Shown here: positions 49,150 to 61,098 of the stretch, one piece after another
How the letters are laid out: the number at the start of each line of letters is the position of its first letter
How positions within the stretch are numbered: the stretch's first letter is position 1
Source: Xenorhabdus indica
GTDB lineage: Bacteria > Pseudomonadota > Gammaproteobacteria > Enterobacterales > Enterobacteriaceae
Assembly (NCBI RefSeq): GCF_014467235.1
Contig: NZ_NKHP01000020.1
Coordinates: 1-64,000, forward strand
Length of the DNA stretch: 64,000 bases
Reading direction: 5' to 3'
Position numbers and translations under genes: made by a program
Notes under the pieces: model-generated
The model's input: the letters and a program-made list of their open reading frames with translations, nothing else
What the model was told of the DNA's origin: nothing
The model's database searches: none

Positions 49150-49423
49150 TTTATTCTTCCGGTATCTCAAATTGTAAAATTCCTTTCTAGTCTATAATAC
49201 CTCCTTACTTTGTTCTATGCTCCCCGTCCGGTAGTTTATATTTTTACATTAGAAAAATTTATTTTTCTGATTTCTGGGGGAGGACATTGATGATGTGAGT
49301 CTTGAAATGACTGTTTGAAGGAGCTCTGGAAGCATACTGGCGATACTTTTTGCCTGTTGTGGCATAATAGATAACTATCGATTTTTCTAAATTCCTTTTT
49401 TATTCACTATAAGAGCAAACGTT

Positions 49424-51019
49424 GTGTTAAGTACAAACAACATTACTATGCAGTTTGGCAGTAAGCCTCTGTTTGAAAACATTTCTGTCAAATTTGGTCA
49501 CGGTAACCGTTATGGCCTGATTGGTGCCAACGGTGCAGGTAAATCAACTTTTATGAAAATCTTGGGGGGAGATCTAACACCGACCTCCGGCAATGTCAGT
49601 CTTGATCCGAATGAACGCTTAGGTAAATTGCGTCAGGATCAGTTTGCCTTTGAAGAATGCACTGTATTGGATACAGTCATCATGGGGCATACGGAATTGT
49701 GGCAAGTGAAGCAGGAACGTGACCGTATTTATGCCATGGCAGAAATGAGCGAAGAAGATGGTTATCGTGTTGCGGATCTGGAAGTCGCTTATGGTGAAAT
49801 GGATGGATACAGCGCGGAAGCACGTGCCGGAGAATTATTGCTTGGCGTCGGTATTCCGGTAGAACAGCATTATGGCTTGATGAGTGCAGTTGCTCCGGGC
49901 TGGAAATTACGTGTTTTGCTGGCACAGGCGCTATTTTCTAATCCTGATGTTTTGCTGCTTGATGAACCAACCAACAACCTGGATATCGATACTATCCGTT
50001 GGTTGGAACAAGTACTGAACGAACGCGACAGTACGATGATTATCATTTCCCATGACCGCCATTTCCTGAACACAGTGTGTACTCATATGGCTGATCTGGA
50101 TTATGGTCAATTGCGTCTGTTCCCCGGCAATTACGATGAATACATGGTAGCGGCAACTCAGGCACGTGAACGTCTGCTAGCAGATAATGCCAAGAAGAAA
50201 GCCCAGATTGCTGAATTACAGGCATTTGTCAGCCGTTTTAGTGCTAATGCTTCTAAATCTAAGCAGGCAACTTCACGTGCCCGTCAGATTGATAAAATTC
50301 AGTTAGAAGAAGTAAAAGCTTCCAGCCGTCAGAATCCATATATCCGCTTTGAGCAGGAGAAAAAACTGTTCCGTAATGCGCTGGAATTAGAAGGTCTGAC
50401 TCAAGGTTATGATAATGGGGCACTGTTTAAGAATCTGAACTTGCTGATGGAAGTTGGCGAAAAAATGGCGGTGATTGGTGAGAACGGTATTGGTAAAACA
50501 ACATTGCTGAAGACTTTGATTGGTGAAGCTGAACCAAACAGCGGTACGATTAAATGGTCTGAAAATAGCACCATTGGCTATTATGCACAGGATCACGCCA
50601 GTGATTTTGACGGTGATCTGACTGTATTTGAATGGATGAGTCAGTGGAAGCGTGAAAATGATGATGAACAGGCAGTACGTAGTGTACTGGGACGTTTACT
50701 GTTCACTCAGGATGATATCAGGAAAAAAGTCGGCGTATTGTCTGGTGGAGAAAAAGGCCGGATGTTGTTTGGCAAGCTAATGATACATAAACCAAATATT
50801 TTGGTGATGGATGAGCCAACTAACCATCTGGATATGGAATCTATTGAATCACTAAACCTTGCGTTGGAACTTTACCAAGGTACGTTGATTTTTGTGTCCC
50901 ATGACCGCGCATTTGTCAGTTCATTGGCCAGTCGTATTCTGGAAATTAAAGCCGATAAGGTTATTGATTTTAAAGGTACTTATGATGAGTATCTGAGAAG
51001 TCAGGGGATTGTTGAGTAA
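49424..51019 (+). CDS. ybiT: ABC-F family ATPase YbiT
   Basis: A 531-residue cytoplasmic ABC-F protein with two ATPase domains: GANGAGKST (about 34-42) with [11 protein letters not shown], and GENGIGKTT (about 352) with LSGGEKGR and MDEPTNHLD. The linker (about 245-300) is basic and Arg/Lys-rich, as in ribosome-binding ABC-F factors. Start is GTG at 49424 with AAGAGC upstream. ABC-F proteins act on stalled or special ribosome states; the exact role of YbiT is not well settled. Confidence 0.93.
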   Translation: MLSTNNITMQFGSKPLFENISVKFGHGNRYGLIGANGAGKSTFMKILGGDLTPTSGNVSLDPNERLGKLRQDQFAFEECTVLDTVIMGHTELWQVKQERDRIYAMAEMSEEDGYRVADLEVAYGEMDGYSAEARAGELLLGVGIPVEQHYGLMSAVAPGWKLRVLLAQALFSNPDVLLLDEPTNNLDIDTIRWLEQVLNERDSTMIIISHDRHFLNTVCTHMADLDYGQLRLFPGNYDEYMVAATQARERLLADNAKKKAQIAELQAFVSRFSANASKSKQATSRARQIDKIQLEEVKASSRQNPYIRFEQEKKLFRNALELEGLTQGYDNGALFKNLNLLMEVGEKMAVIGENGIGKTTLLKTLIGEAEPNSGTIKWSENSTIGYYAQDHASDFDGDLTVFEWMSQWKRENDDEQAVRSVLGRLLFTQDDIRKKVGVLSGGEKGRMLFGKLMIHKPNILVMDEPTNHLDMESIESLNLALELYQGTLIFVSHDRAFVSSLASRILEIKADKVIDFKGTYDEYLRSQGIVE

Positions 51020-51034
51020 CTCCTCCGTTTTTTC

Positions 51035-51061
51035 AGGCCCCGTAGATTAACAATGGGGCCT
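51035..51061. terminator. Hairpin between ybiT and moeB
   Basis: AGGCCCC (51035-51041) pairs with GGGGCCT (51055-51061). No run of T follows on either strand, so its strength is uncertain. Confidence 0.4.
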
Positions 51062-51062
51062 G

Positions 51063-51821
51063 TTACTCGCTGTCCTGGCATACCTCACACCGGGGATCTT
51101 TAAGCAATCTTATTTCACGAAACTGCATTATCATCGCATCGAACAATAATACTTTGCCTCTGGCAACTTCACCGTATTGAGTCAGCAACTTAATCGCTTC
51201 CATTGCCTGCAATGAACCAATTGTACCTACGAGTGGTGCCATTACACCTGTTTCAACACAAGTCAGGTTATTTTCACCGAATAATCGGCTCAGGCAGCGG
51301 TAGCAAGGTTCTCCTGTTTGATAGGTAAAAACTGATAATTGCCCTTCCATGCGAATAGCCGCACCGGAAACCAAGGCTGTTTTATGCTCATAGCATAATC
51401 GGTTGAGTTTCTCACGAATTGCAACATTATCTGTGCAATCCAGCACAATATCATGCTGACTAATTAGCTGATCTAAGGCCAAGTCATCCAATAATTCTGC
51501 AATGGGATGGATAGCAATGTGAGGATTGATTTCCTGTAGTGTTAGTGCTGCTGAATGCACTTTAGCCATACCAATGCGTTCATCACGGTGAAGGATCTGA
51601 CGTTGTAAATTAGAGAGGGAAACGGTATCAAAATCTAATAAAGTGATCGCTCCGACACCTGCTGATGTTAAATATTGGGCGGCTGCACAACCAAGTCCAC
51701 CCAAACCGACTATCAGCACTTTGGATGATTTCAATTTTTCTTGTCCGTCAAAATCAAAGTGACGTAGAACAATCTGCCGGTTGTAGCGTAGAATTTCTTC
51801 ATCGGTGAGTTCGATAGTCAT
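51063..51821 (-). CDS. moeB: Molybdopterin-synthase adenylyltransferase MoeB
   Basis: A 252-residue E1-like enzyme that adenylates the MoaD C-terminus before sulfur transfer. The nucleotide loop is GLGGLG (39-44), followed by DCTDN, and zinc cysteines are in CYRCL and CEVCQ. It is downstream of moeA, with 30 bp between, as in E. coli. Its partner MoaD is at 24.7 kb. Confidence 0.95.
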   Translation of the reverse strand: MTIELTDEEILRYNRQIVLRHFDFDGQEKLKSSKVLIVGLGGLGCAAAQYLTSAGVGAITLLDFDTVSLSNLQRQILHRDERIGMAKVHSAALTLQEINPHIAIHPIAELLDDLALDQLISQHDIVLDCTDNVAIREKLNRLCYEHKTALVSGAAIRMEGQLSVFTYQTGEPCYRCLSRLFGENNLTCVETGVMAPLVGTIGSLQAMEAIKLLTQYGEVARGKVLLFDAMIMQFREIRLLKDPRCEVCQDSE

Positions 51822-51851
51822 TTTCTCAGTTAATCACTGGTTTTCATTTAT

Positions 51852-53093
51852 TTATTGATTTTTCAGCAAATGGTTGAAAAATTCGATCTGTACGGTTTCT
51901 CCGGTCACAACGGAACCTCGTTCCTGCTCCAGTACGATAAAGCAATTTCCGAGGCTATATGAACTGAAAATATGCGAACCTTGATGCCCGGTGCTTCGAA
52001 CTTCTAACTCACCTTGCTCATTGAGTGCAGCGATCCCACGCTGGAAATCCAGCCTGCCGGGGGATTTTTTCAAAGGTGTCATAACCTTGGCGCTGAACCT
52101 CATTGGTGGTTGCCATGCAGTAAAACCCGATAAGTGTGCAATCAAAGGTTGTACTAATTGGTAGAAAGTCAGCACAGCGGATACCGGATTACCCGGTAAA
52201 CCACAGAACCACGCGTTTTTTAGTTTACCAAAAGCAAAAGGTTTACCGGGTTTAATCGCCAATTTCCAGAAGTTAATTTTACCCATTTCATCCAAAATTT
52301 GTTTAGTGTAATCAGCTTCACCAACGGAAACCCCGCCACTACTGATAACTAAATCTGCGAGTTCATTGGCTTGTACAAAAACGTAACGTAGAGCGTCAGG
52401 ATCATCAGGGATGACACCGAAATCAATAACGTCACAGTCTAATTTTTCCAGCATCAGACGAACCGCAAAACGGTTGGTATCATAAATTTGCCCCGCCTGT
52501 AATGGTTCACCAATTGCTTGTAGCTCATCACCGGTAGAAAAAACTGCAACTTTTAATTTGCGGATCACATCAACTTTCGCAATCCCCAGAGAAGCAAGCA
52601 GAGGTAATTGTGCGGTAGCGAGTTTCATACCCTGTGGCAGGACTGCTGTATTTTGAGCGATATCTTCGCCTATGGTACGAATGTTTTGTCCCTGATGGAC
52701 AGGGTATGTAAACCGAACGCCTGATTCAGTAACTTCTGCCTGCTCTTGCATAACGACAGCATCAGTACCTACGGGGATCGGGGCGCCCGTCATAATACGG
52801 ATGCAAGTACCTAAAGGCCATTCCCCTTGAAATGGTATACCAGCCAGTGCTTTTCCTGTTACGGGTAAAACTTGAGTATTGTGCAGATCAGTAAAGCGAA
52901 TAGCATAGCCGTCCATTGCTGAGTTATCAAAAGGGGGAACATTAACTGGTGAGATAATATCTGTAGCCGTAATACGGCCTGCTGATTGTGTCAGGTTAAT
53001 TGTTTCTGTCTCGGTAAGAGGAGCGGCTTGTGTTAATAGCTTTTTCAGCGCCTGTTCGAGTGAAATTAAACCTGAAGTATAACAATGATCCAT
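51852..53093 (-). CDS. moeA: Molybdopterin molybdenumtransferase MoeA
   Basis: A 413-residue enzyme inserting molybdate into adenylylated molybdopterin. Landmarks: [47 protein letters not shown] and the C-terminal domain from about 330. Start ATG at 53093 is chosen (GGGAG 6 bp upstream), dropping four residues of a longer frame. First gene of moeA-moeB. Confidence 0.95.
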   Translation of the reverse strand: MDHCYTSGLISLEQALKKLLTQAAPLTETETINLTQSAGRITATDIISPVNVPPFDNSAMDGYAIRFTDLHNTQVLPVTGKALAGIPFQGEWPLGTCIRIMTGAPIPVGTDAVVMQEQAEVTESGVRFTYPVHQGQNIRTIGEDIAQNTAVLPQGMKLATAQLPLLASLGIAKVDVIRKLKVAVFSTGDELQAIGEPLQAGQIYDTNRFAVRLMLEKLDCDVIDFGVIPDDPDALRYVFVQANELADLVISSGGVSVGEADYTKQILDEMGKINFWKLAIKPGKPFAFGKLKNAWFCGLPGNPVSAVLTFYQLVQPLIAHLSGFTAWQPPMRFSAKVMTPLKKSPGRLDFQRGIAALNEQGELEVRSTGHQGSHIFSSYSLGNCFIVLEQERGSVVTGETVQIEFFNHLLKNQ

Positions 53094-53274
53094 GTAAGCT
53101 CCCAATGTGCGGCAAGTGGCATGAGGGCATTATGGCAAATATCCTTTTAATGGGGAATTGCTAGTGCTCAATGGGTATGATTAGTGACTAAGAAAAGATG
53201 TATATTAGATTCATGATTTGCTATAACTAAATAATGGCAATTAAAACAATTGATTGAATAAATACATAATCACT

Positions 53275-54453
53275 ATGAGCAATCAAATCATCGCACCAAG
53301 CAGCCGTAACTATCAAGCTATTCAGATTGCATTGAGCGGTTTTCTTGCTTTAGTTGTTGCAATGGGAATAGGACGCTTTACTTTTACTCCACAAGTTCCA
53401 TTGATGATCGCAGAATCGCAATTCACTCTGACAGAAGCAGGAATTGTTGCTGCGTTTAATTACCTTGGTTATTTTGCTGGCTCTTATGATGCAATGCGGG
53501 CACGGCAGTTTATAGAGTATCGTCTGTGGGGCGGGCTGTGGGGAGCGGTAATTATTACACTTCTGTCGGCCTTGTTGAATGGCCCGGTATTACACAGTAT
53601 TGCCCGCTTTTTTATTGGTTGGGCGAGTGGTTGGACATTGGTATTAGTGGCAGCATGGGCGAATGATGTACTGGCAAAACTGAATCGTCCGGGGCTAAGT
53701 GCGGCTGTCTTTGCAGGTACTGGAATTGGAATTTTGATCAGTGGCGCACTAGCGGCGGGGATTCAGTCGTGGGGAATGAATGCTGCTCAGGCATGGTTTA
53801 TTTATGGCATTCTGGCCTTGTTGTGCAGTATTTATGCTAGTCGTCATTTACCGCGTCGTGGCGAATTACATCGCCCACAGGCAGTTACCCAAAAACTGGC
53901 GTTAACTCCAGAAATTAAACGGTTGCTATGGAGTTACAGTCTGGCGGGATTTGGTTATATTTTGCCTGCCACATTCCTTTCTCAAATGGCTTCTGAACGT
54001 TTTCCCGGCAGCCTATTTGCGCAATTTGTCTGGCCGATATTTGGCGGCGCTTCCGTCATTGGTATTGTACTGGGGATCCTGTTAAGTCATGTATCGACGG
54101 CTCAGGTTCGTTTAGCGATCACACTCTGGCTTCAGGCACTCGGAATATTGATAGCCGAGGTAATGCCGGGGATCAGCGGCCTTGTCATTGGGGCATTGTT
54201 GATTGGCGGTGGTTTTATGTGTGTAGTACAACTGGCCTTGCTGTATGGACGTGAATTAGCACCTAATCATACTCATTATATGGCGGGATTATTGACCACA
54301 GGTTATGCTGTGGGGCAATTGGTCGGGCCGATGTTGTCTGCTATTTCAACATGGCTGACTGGTAAACTGGAACCTGCTTTATATATCGCATTTATTGGCT
54401 TGGTTATTGCTGGATTGTTGGTATTTAATCGCAACAGAATTTATCGGAAATAA
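53275..54453 (+). CDS. YbfB/YjiJ-family MFS transporter
   Basis: A 392-residue membrane protein with twelve helices. The start of the transporter (GFLALVVAMGIGRFTFTPQVPLMI, about 23-46) and NYLGYFAGS, FIGWASGWTLVL, GFGYILPATFLSQMA and GYAVGQLVGP are YbfB/YjiJ landmarks. The substrate of this family is not known. I choose ATG 53275; a TTG frame begins 21 bp earlier, and no clear ribosome site separates them. Confidence 0.85.
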   Translation: MSNQIIAPSSRNYQAIQIALSGFLALVVAMGIGRFTFTPQVPLMIAESQFTLTEAGIVAAFNYLGYFAGSYDAMRARQFIEYRLWGGLWGAVIITLLSALLNGPVLHSIARFFIGWASGWTLVLVAAWANDVLAKLNRPGLSAAVFAGTGIGILISGALAAGIQSWGMNAAQAWFIYGILALLCSIYASRHLPRRGELHRPQAVTQKLALTPEIKRLLWSYSLAGFGYILPATFLSQMASERFPGSLFAQFVWPIFGGASVIGIVLGILLSHVSTAQVRLAITLWLQALGILIAEVMPGISGLVIGALLIGGGFMCVVQLALLYGRELAPNHTHYMAGLLTTGYAVGQLVGPMLSAISTWLTGKLEPALYIAFIGLVIAGLLVFNRNRIYRK

Positions 54454-54505
54454 TCCTGATTTGGTGCATTGATGCAGTGACGGTATAGTTATGAACCTGA
54501 CCCAA

Positions 54506-54563
54506 TGGATTTCAATATGCGCTGACAAAAATGCGATTTGAAAGACGACGGGCGACGGGTATA
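54506..54563 (+). repeat. ERIC-derived short repeat
   Basis: About 58 bp from TGGATTTCAATATGCGC to GATTTGAAAGACGACGGGCG and GGGTATA, with a small extra duplication GGGCGACGGG near the end. It lies before folE. Confidence 0.65.
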
Positions 54564-54628
54564 GCTATTCAATATTTGGTATAGCTATAACCCATCATAT
54601 AATGGAAGTATTACTCTTGGAGAAATCA

Positions 54629-55297
54629 ATGTCATCCTTAAGTACAGAAGCTACGCTGGTGCATTCGGCACTGGTCGCTCATGGTCTTGAAACCCCATTG
54701 CGTGAACAAACTTTAGAGCCTGAAGTGCGTAAGGCACGCATTGAGGAACATATGACAGAAATTATGAAACTGTTAAACCTGGATTTGAGTGATGACAGTT
54801 TGGCTGATACGCCGGGTCGGATTGCGAAAATGTATGTAGATGAAATATTTTCGGGTTTAGACTACAGAAATTTTCCGAAAATCACTTTGATACAAAATAA
54901 AATGAAAGTTGATGAGATGGTGACTGTGAGAGATATCACACTGACCAGTACTTGTGAACACCATTTTGTAACTATCGATGGAAAGGCCACTGTAGCTTAT
55001 ATTCCTAAGGATAAAGTTATCGGGTTATCAAAAATTAACCGTATAGTGCAATTTTTTGCGCAACGCCCCCAGGTGCAGGAACGTTTGACACAGCAAATTT
55101 TAATTGCGCTACAAACTTTGCTTGGGACAAATAATGTTGCCATCTCTATTGATGCTGTTCATTACTGTGTGAAAGCCCGTGGTATTCGCGATGCAACCAG
55201 TACCACAACAACGACTTCTCTTGGCGGTTTATTTAAGTCCAGTCAGAATACACGACAGGAATTTTTGCGAGCCGTTCGCCACTTACACTTATCGTGA
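54629..55297 (+). CDS. folE: GTP cyclohydrolase I
   Basis: A 222-residue enzyme forming dihydroneopterin triphosphate, the first step of folate synthesis. Zinc-binding motif STCEHHF and HYCVKARGI are visible, and the catalytic region [22 protein letters not shown] is in the family position (about 133-155). ATG 54629 ([12 protein letters not shown]) matches E. coli FolE and has GGAG 8 bp upstream. Probably one operon with yeiB. Confidence 0.95.
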   Translation: MSSLSTEATLVHSALVAHGLETPLREQTLEPEVRKARIEEHMTEIMKLLNLDLSDDSLADTPGRIAKMYVDEIFSGLDYRNFPKITLIQNKMKVDEMVTVRDITLTSTCEHHFVTIDGKATVAYIPKDKVIGLSKINRIVQFFAQRPQVQERLTQQILIALQTLLGTNNVAISIDAVHYCVKARGIRDATSTTTTTSLGGLFKSSQNTRQEFLRAVRHLHLS

Positions 55298-55312
55298 TCC
55301 ATCTTTATTATC

Positions 55313-56476
55313 ATGACAAGTCGTCAGTTAAATAGTGGAGTAACGAGCCATAGGATTGTGGCTCTTGATAGTGTGCGTGGTTTCGCCATTTTGGGCATAT
55401 TATTACTGAATATCTCTAGTTTTGCGTTGCCATATGCTGCTTATATGAATCTCTTTTATAAAGAGGATGTCTCATTTTCTGATGTATTAATATGGTCTGC
55501 CTTGAGTACTTTTGCTCAGGGAAAATTTTTATTTGTTCTAACGCTGCTGTTTGGTGCGTCACTTGAGTTATTGAGGCAACGAGATCATAACTGGAATCTT
55601 TACAGGCTGTTGATTCTGGCTGTTATTGGTTTATTGCACGGGATTTTACTGTGGGATGGCGATATCTTGCTGTCATATGGTTTGGCTGGCATTTTTGCGT
55701 TGCATTTGCTCGTTACCCGCCACAATCTGTTTGGCCAAGGGGTTGTTTTTTACCTGTTCGGTTTGATGATGTTTTATCTGTTGGGATTATTTCCAGTGGA
55801 AGAAAATAGTACTTTCTGGCGTCCATTAGAACAGGATGTTTTTCATGAAGTTTACTGGAAAACCCATGGCGGGCTATTGGCGATAGAGCATCGTCTGCGT
55901 CAGGTCAGTGGGGCAATGATAGTCACCGCGGTACAGTATGGCTGGCAAATGGTTGGGACAATGCTTTGTGGGGCAATGTTAGTACGTAATGGATGGTTGA
56001 AAGGAGCATACAGTAGTTACCATTATCGTCGGATGGCGTTGTGGCTGTTTGTCGTTGGTTTGGTGATCCACTCTGTTGCTCTGTTAGTTCAGTATTTATA
56101 TCCGTACAGTTATTTCATCGCCTTGACTGTGCGTCATACCCTCGCTGAATTAGCGACACCATTCCTGGCATTGGCTTATGTGGCACTGACTTATGGATTC
56201 TGGCCGATTATTTCCCGTTGTCGAGTTATTTTCTGGTTCCAGCAGGTTGGCAGAATGCCGTTAACCTGTTATTTAATGCAAACTTTGATTTGTACCGTAC
56301 TTTTTTATCATTGGGCGTTATTTAATCAATTCACCCGTTTGGAATTGTTAATATTTGTTCCTTTCGTCTGGGGGTGTAATATCGGATTTGCCTGCTGGTG
56401 GTTGAAGTATCATCAAAAAGGGCCTGTTGAAACACTTTGGCAGAGTCTGTCTGGAAAATTGGCAGAAAGATTTTAA
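55313..56476 (+). CDS. yeiB: DUF418-family membrane protein YeiB
   Basis: A 387-residue protein with about nine membrane segments. DSVRGFAILGILLLNISSF (about 19-37), LHGILLWDGDILLSYGL and the C-terminal VGRMPLTCYLMQTLICTVLFYH match E. coli YeiB. DUF418 proteins of this type are of unknown function. folE-yeiB order is conserved in enterics. No good ribosome site is seen; 15 bp separate it from folE, so coupling is likely. Confidence 0.9.
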   Translation: MTSRQLNSGVTSHRIVALDSVRGFAILGILLLNISSFALPYAAYMNLFYKEDVSFSDVLIWSALSTFAQGKFLFVLTLLFGASLELLRQRDHNWNLYRLLILAVIGLLHGILLWDGDILLSYGLAGIFALHLLVTRHNLFGQGVVFYLFGLMMFYLLGLFPVEENSTFWRPLEQDVFHEVYWKTHGGLLAIEHRLRQVSGAMIVTAVQYGWQMVGTMLCGAMLVRNGWLKGAYSSYHYRRMALWLFVVGLVIHSVALLVQYLYPYSYFIALTVRHTLAELATPFLALAYVALTYGFWPIISRCRVIFWFQQVGRMPLTCYLMQTLICTVLFYHWALFNQFTRLELLIFVPFVWGCNIGFACWWLKYHQKGPVETLWQSLSGKLAERF

Positions 56477-56484
56477 ACCGTGCA

Positions 56485-56510
56485 GAGCCTATTATTTGAA
56501 AAATAGGCTC
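56485..56510. terminator. Bidirectional terminator between yeiB and sanA
   Basis: GAGCCTATT (56485-56493) is the reverse complement of AATAGGCTC (56502-56510), followed by T-rich sequence on the plus side. Confidence 0.85.
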
Positions 56511-56514
56511 TTAT

Positions 56515-57255
<741 letters not shown>

Positions 57256-57394
57256 TTATAAACAAGTGATCAAAGGCTACTTTACTTGATATACCGAAGC
57301 AAGCATTGGATGAACATATCGGATAGAATGCTCTTTATTATTAGCATGTTTATTGGATTATAGAGATTGGCAGTACCTATACTAAAGGCCTTTA

Positions 57395-57425
57395 CTAAAA
57401 GGCCTGTCAATGTTATCGGCAGGCC
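57395..57425 (-). terminator. Terminator after maeA
   Basis: GGCCTG (57401-57406) pairs with CAGGCC (57420-57425). The minus strand continues CTTTTAG; a second palindrome AAAGGCCTTT lies at 57384-57393. Confidence 0.75.
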
Positions 57426-57438
57426 AATTGGTAATATA

Positions 57439-59136
57439 TCAGAATGATGTGCGTTTATAGACGCGGTATTCTGGTTTCCAGAAGTTACGCTCAATAGCTT
57501 CTTCAAGTGCATCTTCAGAAGTAACCGTAGCTACTCCCTGAATCTGGGCTTTTTTCGCGACTTCTTTAGCGATCTTACGGGAAACGCTCTGAATATCATC
57601 GATCAATGGCAATAACGGGCCAGAACCCGTATGTGCCAGTGGTGAACAATCTGCTAATGCGCGGCTGGCAGCCATCAGCATATCATCTGTCACGCGTTTG
57701 GCTCCGGCAGCAATAACACCTAACCCGATACCAGGGAAGATATAAGAGTTATTACATTGTGCAATTGGGAATTCTTGATCTTCATATTGTACTGGTGAGA
57801 ATGGACTACCAGTTGCGACCAGTGCCTTACCTTCTGTCCAGTTAATAATATCTTCAGGACGGGCTTCGACGCGTGATGTCGGGTTGGACAGCGGCATGAC
57901 AATTGGACGTTCACAATGTTGATGCATTTCACGGATAATTTCTTCCGTGAACAGACCGGACTGACCAGAAACACCAATCAAAACAGTAGGCTTGGCATTG
58001 CGTACAACATCCATTAGCGACAGGCTATCATTGTTAACATCCCAGGATTGCAGTGTGCTACTTTTCTGAACCAGTGCACTTTGAAAATCCAACAGATTTG
58101 GTTGTTTATCAGTGAGCAGCCCAAAGCGATCAACCATGAATACACGGGCACGGGCCTGTTCATCACTTAAACCTTCCGATTTCATTTGGGCGATAATTTG
58201 CTCAGCAATACCACAACCAGCGGAGCCCGCACCGAGGAAGGTAACAATTTGGTCTTTCAATTGACGACCTGCGGCACGGCTGGCGGCAATCAGGCTGCCG
58301 AGAGCAACCGCGGCTGTACCTTGAATATCGTCATTAAAGCAGCAAAGATCATTGCGGTAGCGAGTCAATAATGGCATCGCATTTTGTTGGGCAAAATCTT
58401 CAAATTGCAGTAGTACATTCGGCCAGCGGCGTTTTACAGCCTGAATGAATTCATCTACGAAATCATCGTATTCTTTGCCTGTAATCCGAGGATGGCGCCA
58501 GCCCATGTACAGGGGATCGTTCAAGCGTTGCGGGTTATTAGTCCCCACATCCAACACGACAGGCAGGGTGTAGGCAGGGCTGATCCCGCCACAGGAGGTA
58601 TATAAAGATAATTTACCGATAGGGATCCCCATTCCGCCAATCCCCTGATCGCCAAGACCCAGGATACGTTCACCATCGGTGACAACGATGACTTTAACAT
58701 TCTGTTTAGTCGCGTTTTGCAGCATGTCATCAATATAAGCCCGGTTCGGGTAAGAGATGAACAAACCACGGGCACGGCGGTAAATGTCAGAGAAATGTTC
58801 ACACGCTTCACCGACAGTTGGCGTGTAAATAATAGGCATCATCTCGCTAAGATGGGCGTCAAGGAGCCGGTAGAAAAGAGTTTCGTTGGTGTCCTGAATA
58901 TTTCTCAGATAAATATGTTTATCCGCGTCATTTTTGAAATCGCGATATTGGCGATAAGCACGTTCGGCCTGCTCTTCAATTGTTTCAACAGCTTGAGGTA
59001 ATAAGCCATGCAGATTAAAATTGCTGCGTTCTTCTTCCGTAAAGGCGCTGCCTTTATTCAGCAGGGGAAATTCCAACAGGATGGGGCCAGCGTAGGGAAT
59101 ATAGAGAGGACGTTTACTTTCGTGTTCCAGTTCCAT
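57439..59136 (-). CDS. maeA: NAD-dependent malic enzyme
   Basis: A 565-residue enzyme converting malate to pyruvate and CO2. [22 protein letters not shown] is at about 100-121, [17 protein letters not shown] near 162, the metal site in [12 protein letters not shown] and the dinucleotide loop [14 protein letters not shown] around 308. Length and pattern are those of E. coli MaeA (SfcA). The gene stands alone with its own terminator. Confidence 0.95.
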   Translation of the reverse strand: MELEHESKRPLYIPYAGPILLEFPLLNKGSAFTEEERSNFNLHGLLPQAVETIEEQAERAYRQYRDFKNDADKHIYLRNIQDTNETLFYRLLDAHLSEMMPIIYTPTVGEACEHFSDIYRRARGLFISYPNRAYIDDMLQNATKQNVKVIVVTDGERILGLGDQGIGGMGIPIGKLSLYTSCGGISPAYTLPVVLDVGTNNPQRLNDPLYMGWRHPRITGKEYDDFVDEFIQAVKRRWPNVLLQFEDFAQQNAMPLLTRYRNDLCCFNDDIQGTAAVALGSLIAASRAAGRQLKDQIVTFLGAGSAGCGIAEQIIAQMKSEGLSDEQARARVFMVDRFGLLTDKQPNLLDFQSALVQKSSTLQSWDVNNDSLSLMDVVRNAKPTVLIGVSGQSGLFTEEIIREMHQHCERPIVMPLSNPTSRVEARPEDIINWTEGKALVATGSPFSPVQYEDQEFPIAQCNNSYIFPGIGLGVIAAGAKRVTDDMLMAASRALADCSPLAHTGSGPLLPLIDDIQSVSRKIAKEVAKKAQIQGVATVTSEDALEEAIERNFWKPEYRVYKRTSF

Positions 59137-59351
59137 GATGCTTACTCTTTGGACTAATCAATAACAAAATCGGCAAATCAGCGATAGATCCTAAGAAGAT
59201 AGACAAAATAAGTACAGTAAATGTTACTTAAATATGTCTATCATGAGCAAAAATGAGAGATAACATACAGAATTAGCTAATTAAATGTTATTTAATTTCT
59301 CGTTTTTGCCCAAAATTCTTCCAGAATGACCATTTTTTAGCAATGAAACTG

Positions 59352-60236
59352 TCAGAATGTATAGCACTCCGCTTGTTTACAGCCGAGGGAAATTAAGGTG
59401 GATTCAGTCGCATTCCATTGTGATAAATGATTGTTTTGTCCTTCTACTAATATCGCCCGTTTGATGGTTCGGCAATCGCTGCCTGACAAGTTCATCAATA
59501 TCAGCGCTGCCTGCAAAGGGGGTAAGCTCGGATTAAATGCTGCATTTTCTGCATAGCGACCGGTATAAACATGATTTTGCTCATCCATCAAAGCAATACC
59601 TGAGTGGGATTGGCTATAAGGCGAATGACTCTGATTCGCAGCATCTAGCGCAGCCAGCACGAGTTCGTCATTAGTATCCAACTGATAGCCATGATGAATG
59701 CTATCCAGCAACAAGGGTGTATCTCCTAAATCACGTGGGCCGAATGCCTCTGGCAGATAGTCAGCCAGAGTTAACCGTGGGCGATCAGGTAAACAGATTT
59801 CCAATTTTGTTCCACTGTTTAATTCATTCATAAATTGGCGGCAATGGCCGCAAGGAGAACAATTAACAGTGACGGATAGCAGTTTTTTCTCACCACGTAA
59901 CCAGGCATGAGTAATGGCTGATTGTTCGGCATGGACAGTTTGCTGTAACGGAACACCCACAAATTCCATATTAGCACCAAAATAGAAGTTTCCACTTTCT
60001 CCTTGTGCAATGGCACCGACATGAAAGTGTGAGATGGGAGCAATGGAGCAGGCCGCAGCGAGTGGCAACAGGGCAAGTGCTAGCGCATGATCATCAAAGC
60101 CGCAGCTCTGCTTAATCGACTCCACCTGCTCTGCTGTCAGCATAGCCGGAAAATCATCATTACCGATATAGGGCAATAGAGCCTTTTGCAATTTAGGTGT
60201 GATTTCTGACCAGATAGCGTGAAAACGAGCTTGCAT
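59352..60236 (-). CDS. cdd: Cytidine deaminase
   Basis: A 294-residue homodimeric enzyme deaminating cytidine and deoxycytidine. The catalytic motif HAEQSAI (Glu) and zinc motif SPCGHCRQF are in the first domain; a second degenerate deaminase domain (about 180-294) follows, as in E. coli Cdd. Upstream on the minus strand AATGTGATGTATGC (read on plus, about 60289) contains one good CRP half-site, which would fit CRP/CytR control known for E. coli cdd. It follows yohJ-yohK after 164 bp. Confidence 0.95.
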   Translation of the reverse strand: MQARFHAIWSEITPKLQKALLPYIGNDDFPAMLTAEQVESIKQSCGFDDHALALALLPLAAACSIAPISHFHVGAIAQGESGNFYFGANMEFVGVPLQQTVHAEQSAITHAWLRGEKKLLSVTVNCSPCGHCRQFMNELNSGTKLEICLPDRPRLTLADYLPEAFGPRDLGDTPLLLDSIHHGYQLDTNDELVLAALDAANQSHSPYSQSHSGIALMDEQNHVYTGRYAENAAFNPSLPPLQAALILMNLSGSDCRTIKRAILVEGQNNHLSQWNATESTLISLGCKQAECYTF

Positions 60237-60400
60237 AGAATAATCTCCAAATTAATTGAAGGTTATTCTAGGATGATCAGTCAGGTTTATAATGTGATGT
60301 ATGCCATATAATTAATGAAATTTATGTAACAAAGATATTATTTTAACAACCTGTATCAAATTTTTTACCATTTGAGCGATTTTTTTTTACTTTTGGATAG

Positions 60401-61096
60401 CTAGCCAAAAAGATGCAGTAACACAGGAAATAAAAAAGGAGCAATCAATGAAGTAATAACGCCGCAAGTCATCAGTGCCAGCGAACTATATGCACCCTCG
60501 ACATGATCTATTTCAGCACATCGTGCAGTTCCTACGGCGTGAGAAGCTGTACCCATCGCCAATCCTCTGGAAGCCTGAGTTTTAATTTTCAAGAAATTAA
60601 ACAGGTTATGGCCAAAAATCGCACCTAAGATACCGACAGCAATGACACAGGCGGCACTGATGGCTGGAATACCTCCAATAGAATGAGCGACTGCCATGGC
60701 GATAGGGGTTGTCACTGATTTTGGTAATACGGAAGCCGCAATTTCAGGGGTAGCGCCTGCCCATAAAGCAATAGCTGTACCTGTGATCATAGCAGTAACA
60801 CTGCCGATGAAGCAGATACTGATAATAGATTTCCATTGGGCACGGATTTGATGTAGTTGTTCGTATAGTGGAAAGGCTAGAGCAACAACAGCAGGTTGTA
60901 ACAAATCATTCAATATCCGGCTACCGGCGAAATAGTGTTTATAAGAGGTATGAGTCAACAGCAGCAGAGGAATAATAACTGCCATTGAGATCAATAAGGG
61001 GTTGAAAACAGGCAATCTGAGTCGGACAGATAGTTTTTTGGCTACATAAAAGACAGCCAGGGTTAATGGTAGTGACCACCAGATATGGTTTAGCAT
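60401..61096 (-). CDS. yohK: LrgB/YohK-family membrane protein
   Basis: A 231-residue protein with about seven membrane segments. LPKSVTTPIAMAVAHSIGGIPAISA (about 124-148) and GTASHAVGTARCAEIDHVEGAYSSLALMTCG (about 182-212) are LrgB signatures. With YohJ it forms a pair related to CidAB/LrgAB, linked to murein hydrolase control or, in other bacteria, to pyruvate or glycolate transport. It is separated from yohJ by 2 bp and precedes cdd, as in E. coli. Confidence 0.93.
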   Translation of the reverse strand: MLNHIWWSLPLTLAVFYVAKKLSVRLRLPVFNPLLISMAVIIPLLLLTHTSYKHYFAGSRILNDLLQPAVVALAFPLYEQLHQIRAQWKSIISICFIGSVTAMITGTAIALWAGATPEIAASVLPKSVTTPIAMAVAHSIGGIPAISAACVIAVGILGAIFGHNLFNFLKIKTQASRGLAMGTASHAVGTARCAEIDHVEGAYSSLALMTCGVITSLIAPFLFPVLLHLFG

Positions 61097-61098
61097 TT

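Noticed and set aside
57282..57512. 76-codon minus-strand ORF after maeA
   Set aside because: It overlaps the maeA 3' end in another frame and contains the terminator; composition is not gene-like.
60280..60310. Full CRP site before cdd
   Set aside because: Only one half (TGTGA) is good; the other half does not match, so I mention it in the gene entry but do not list a site.
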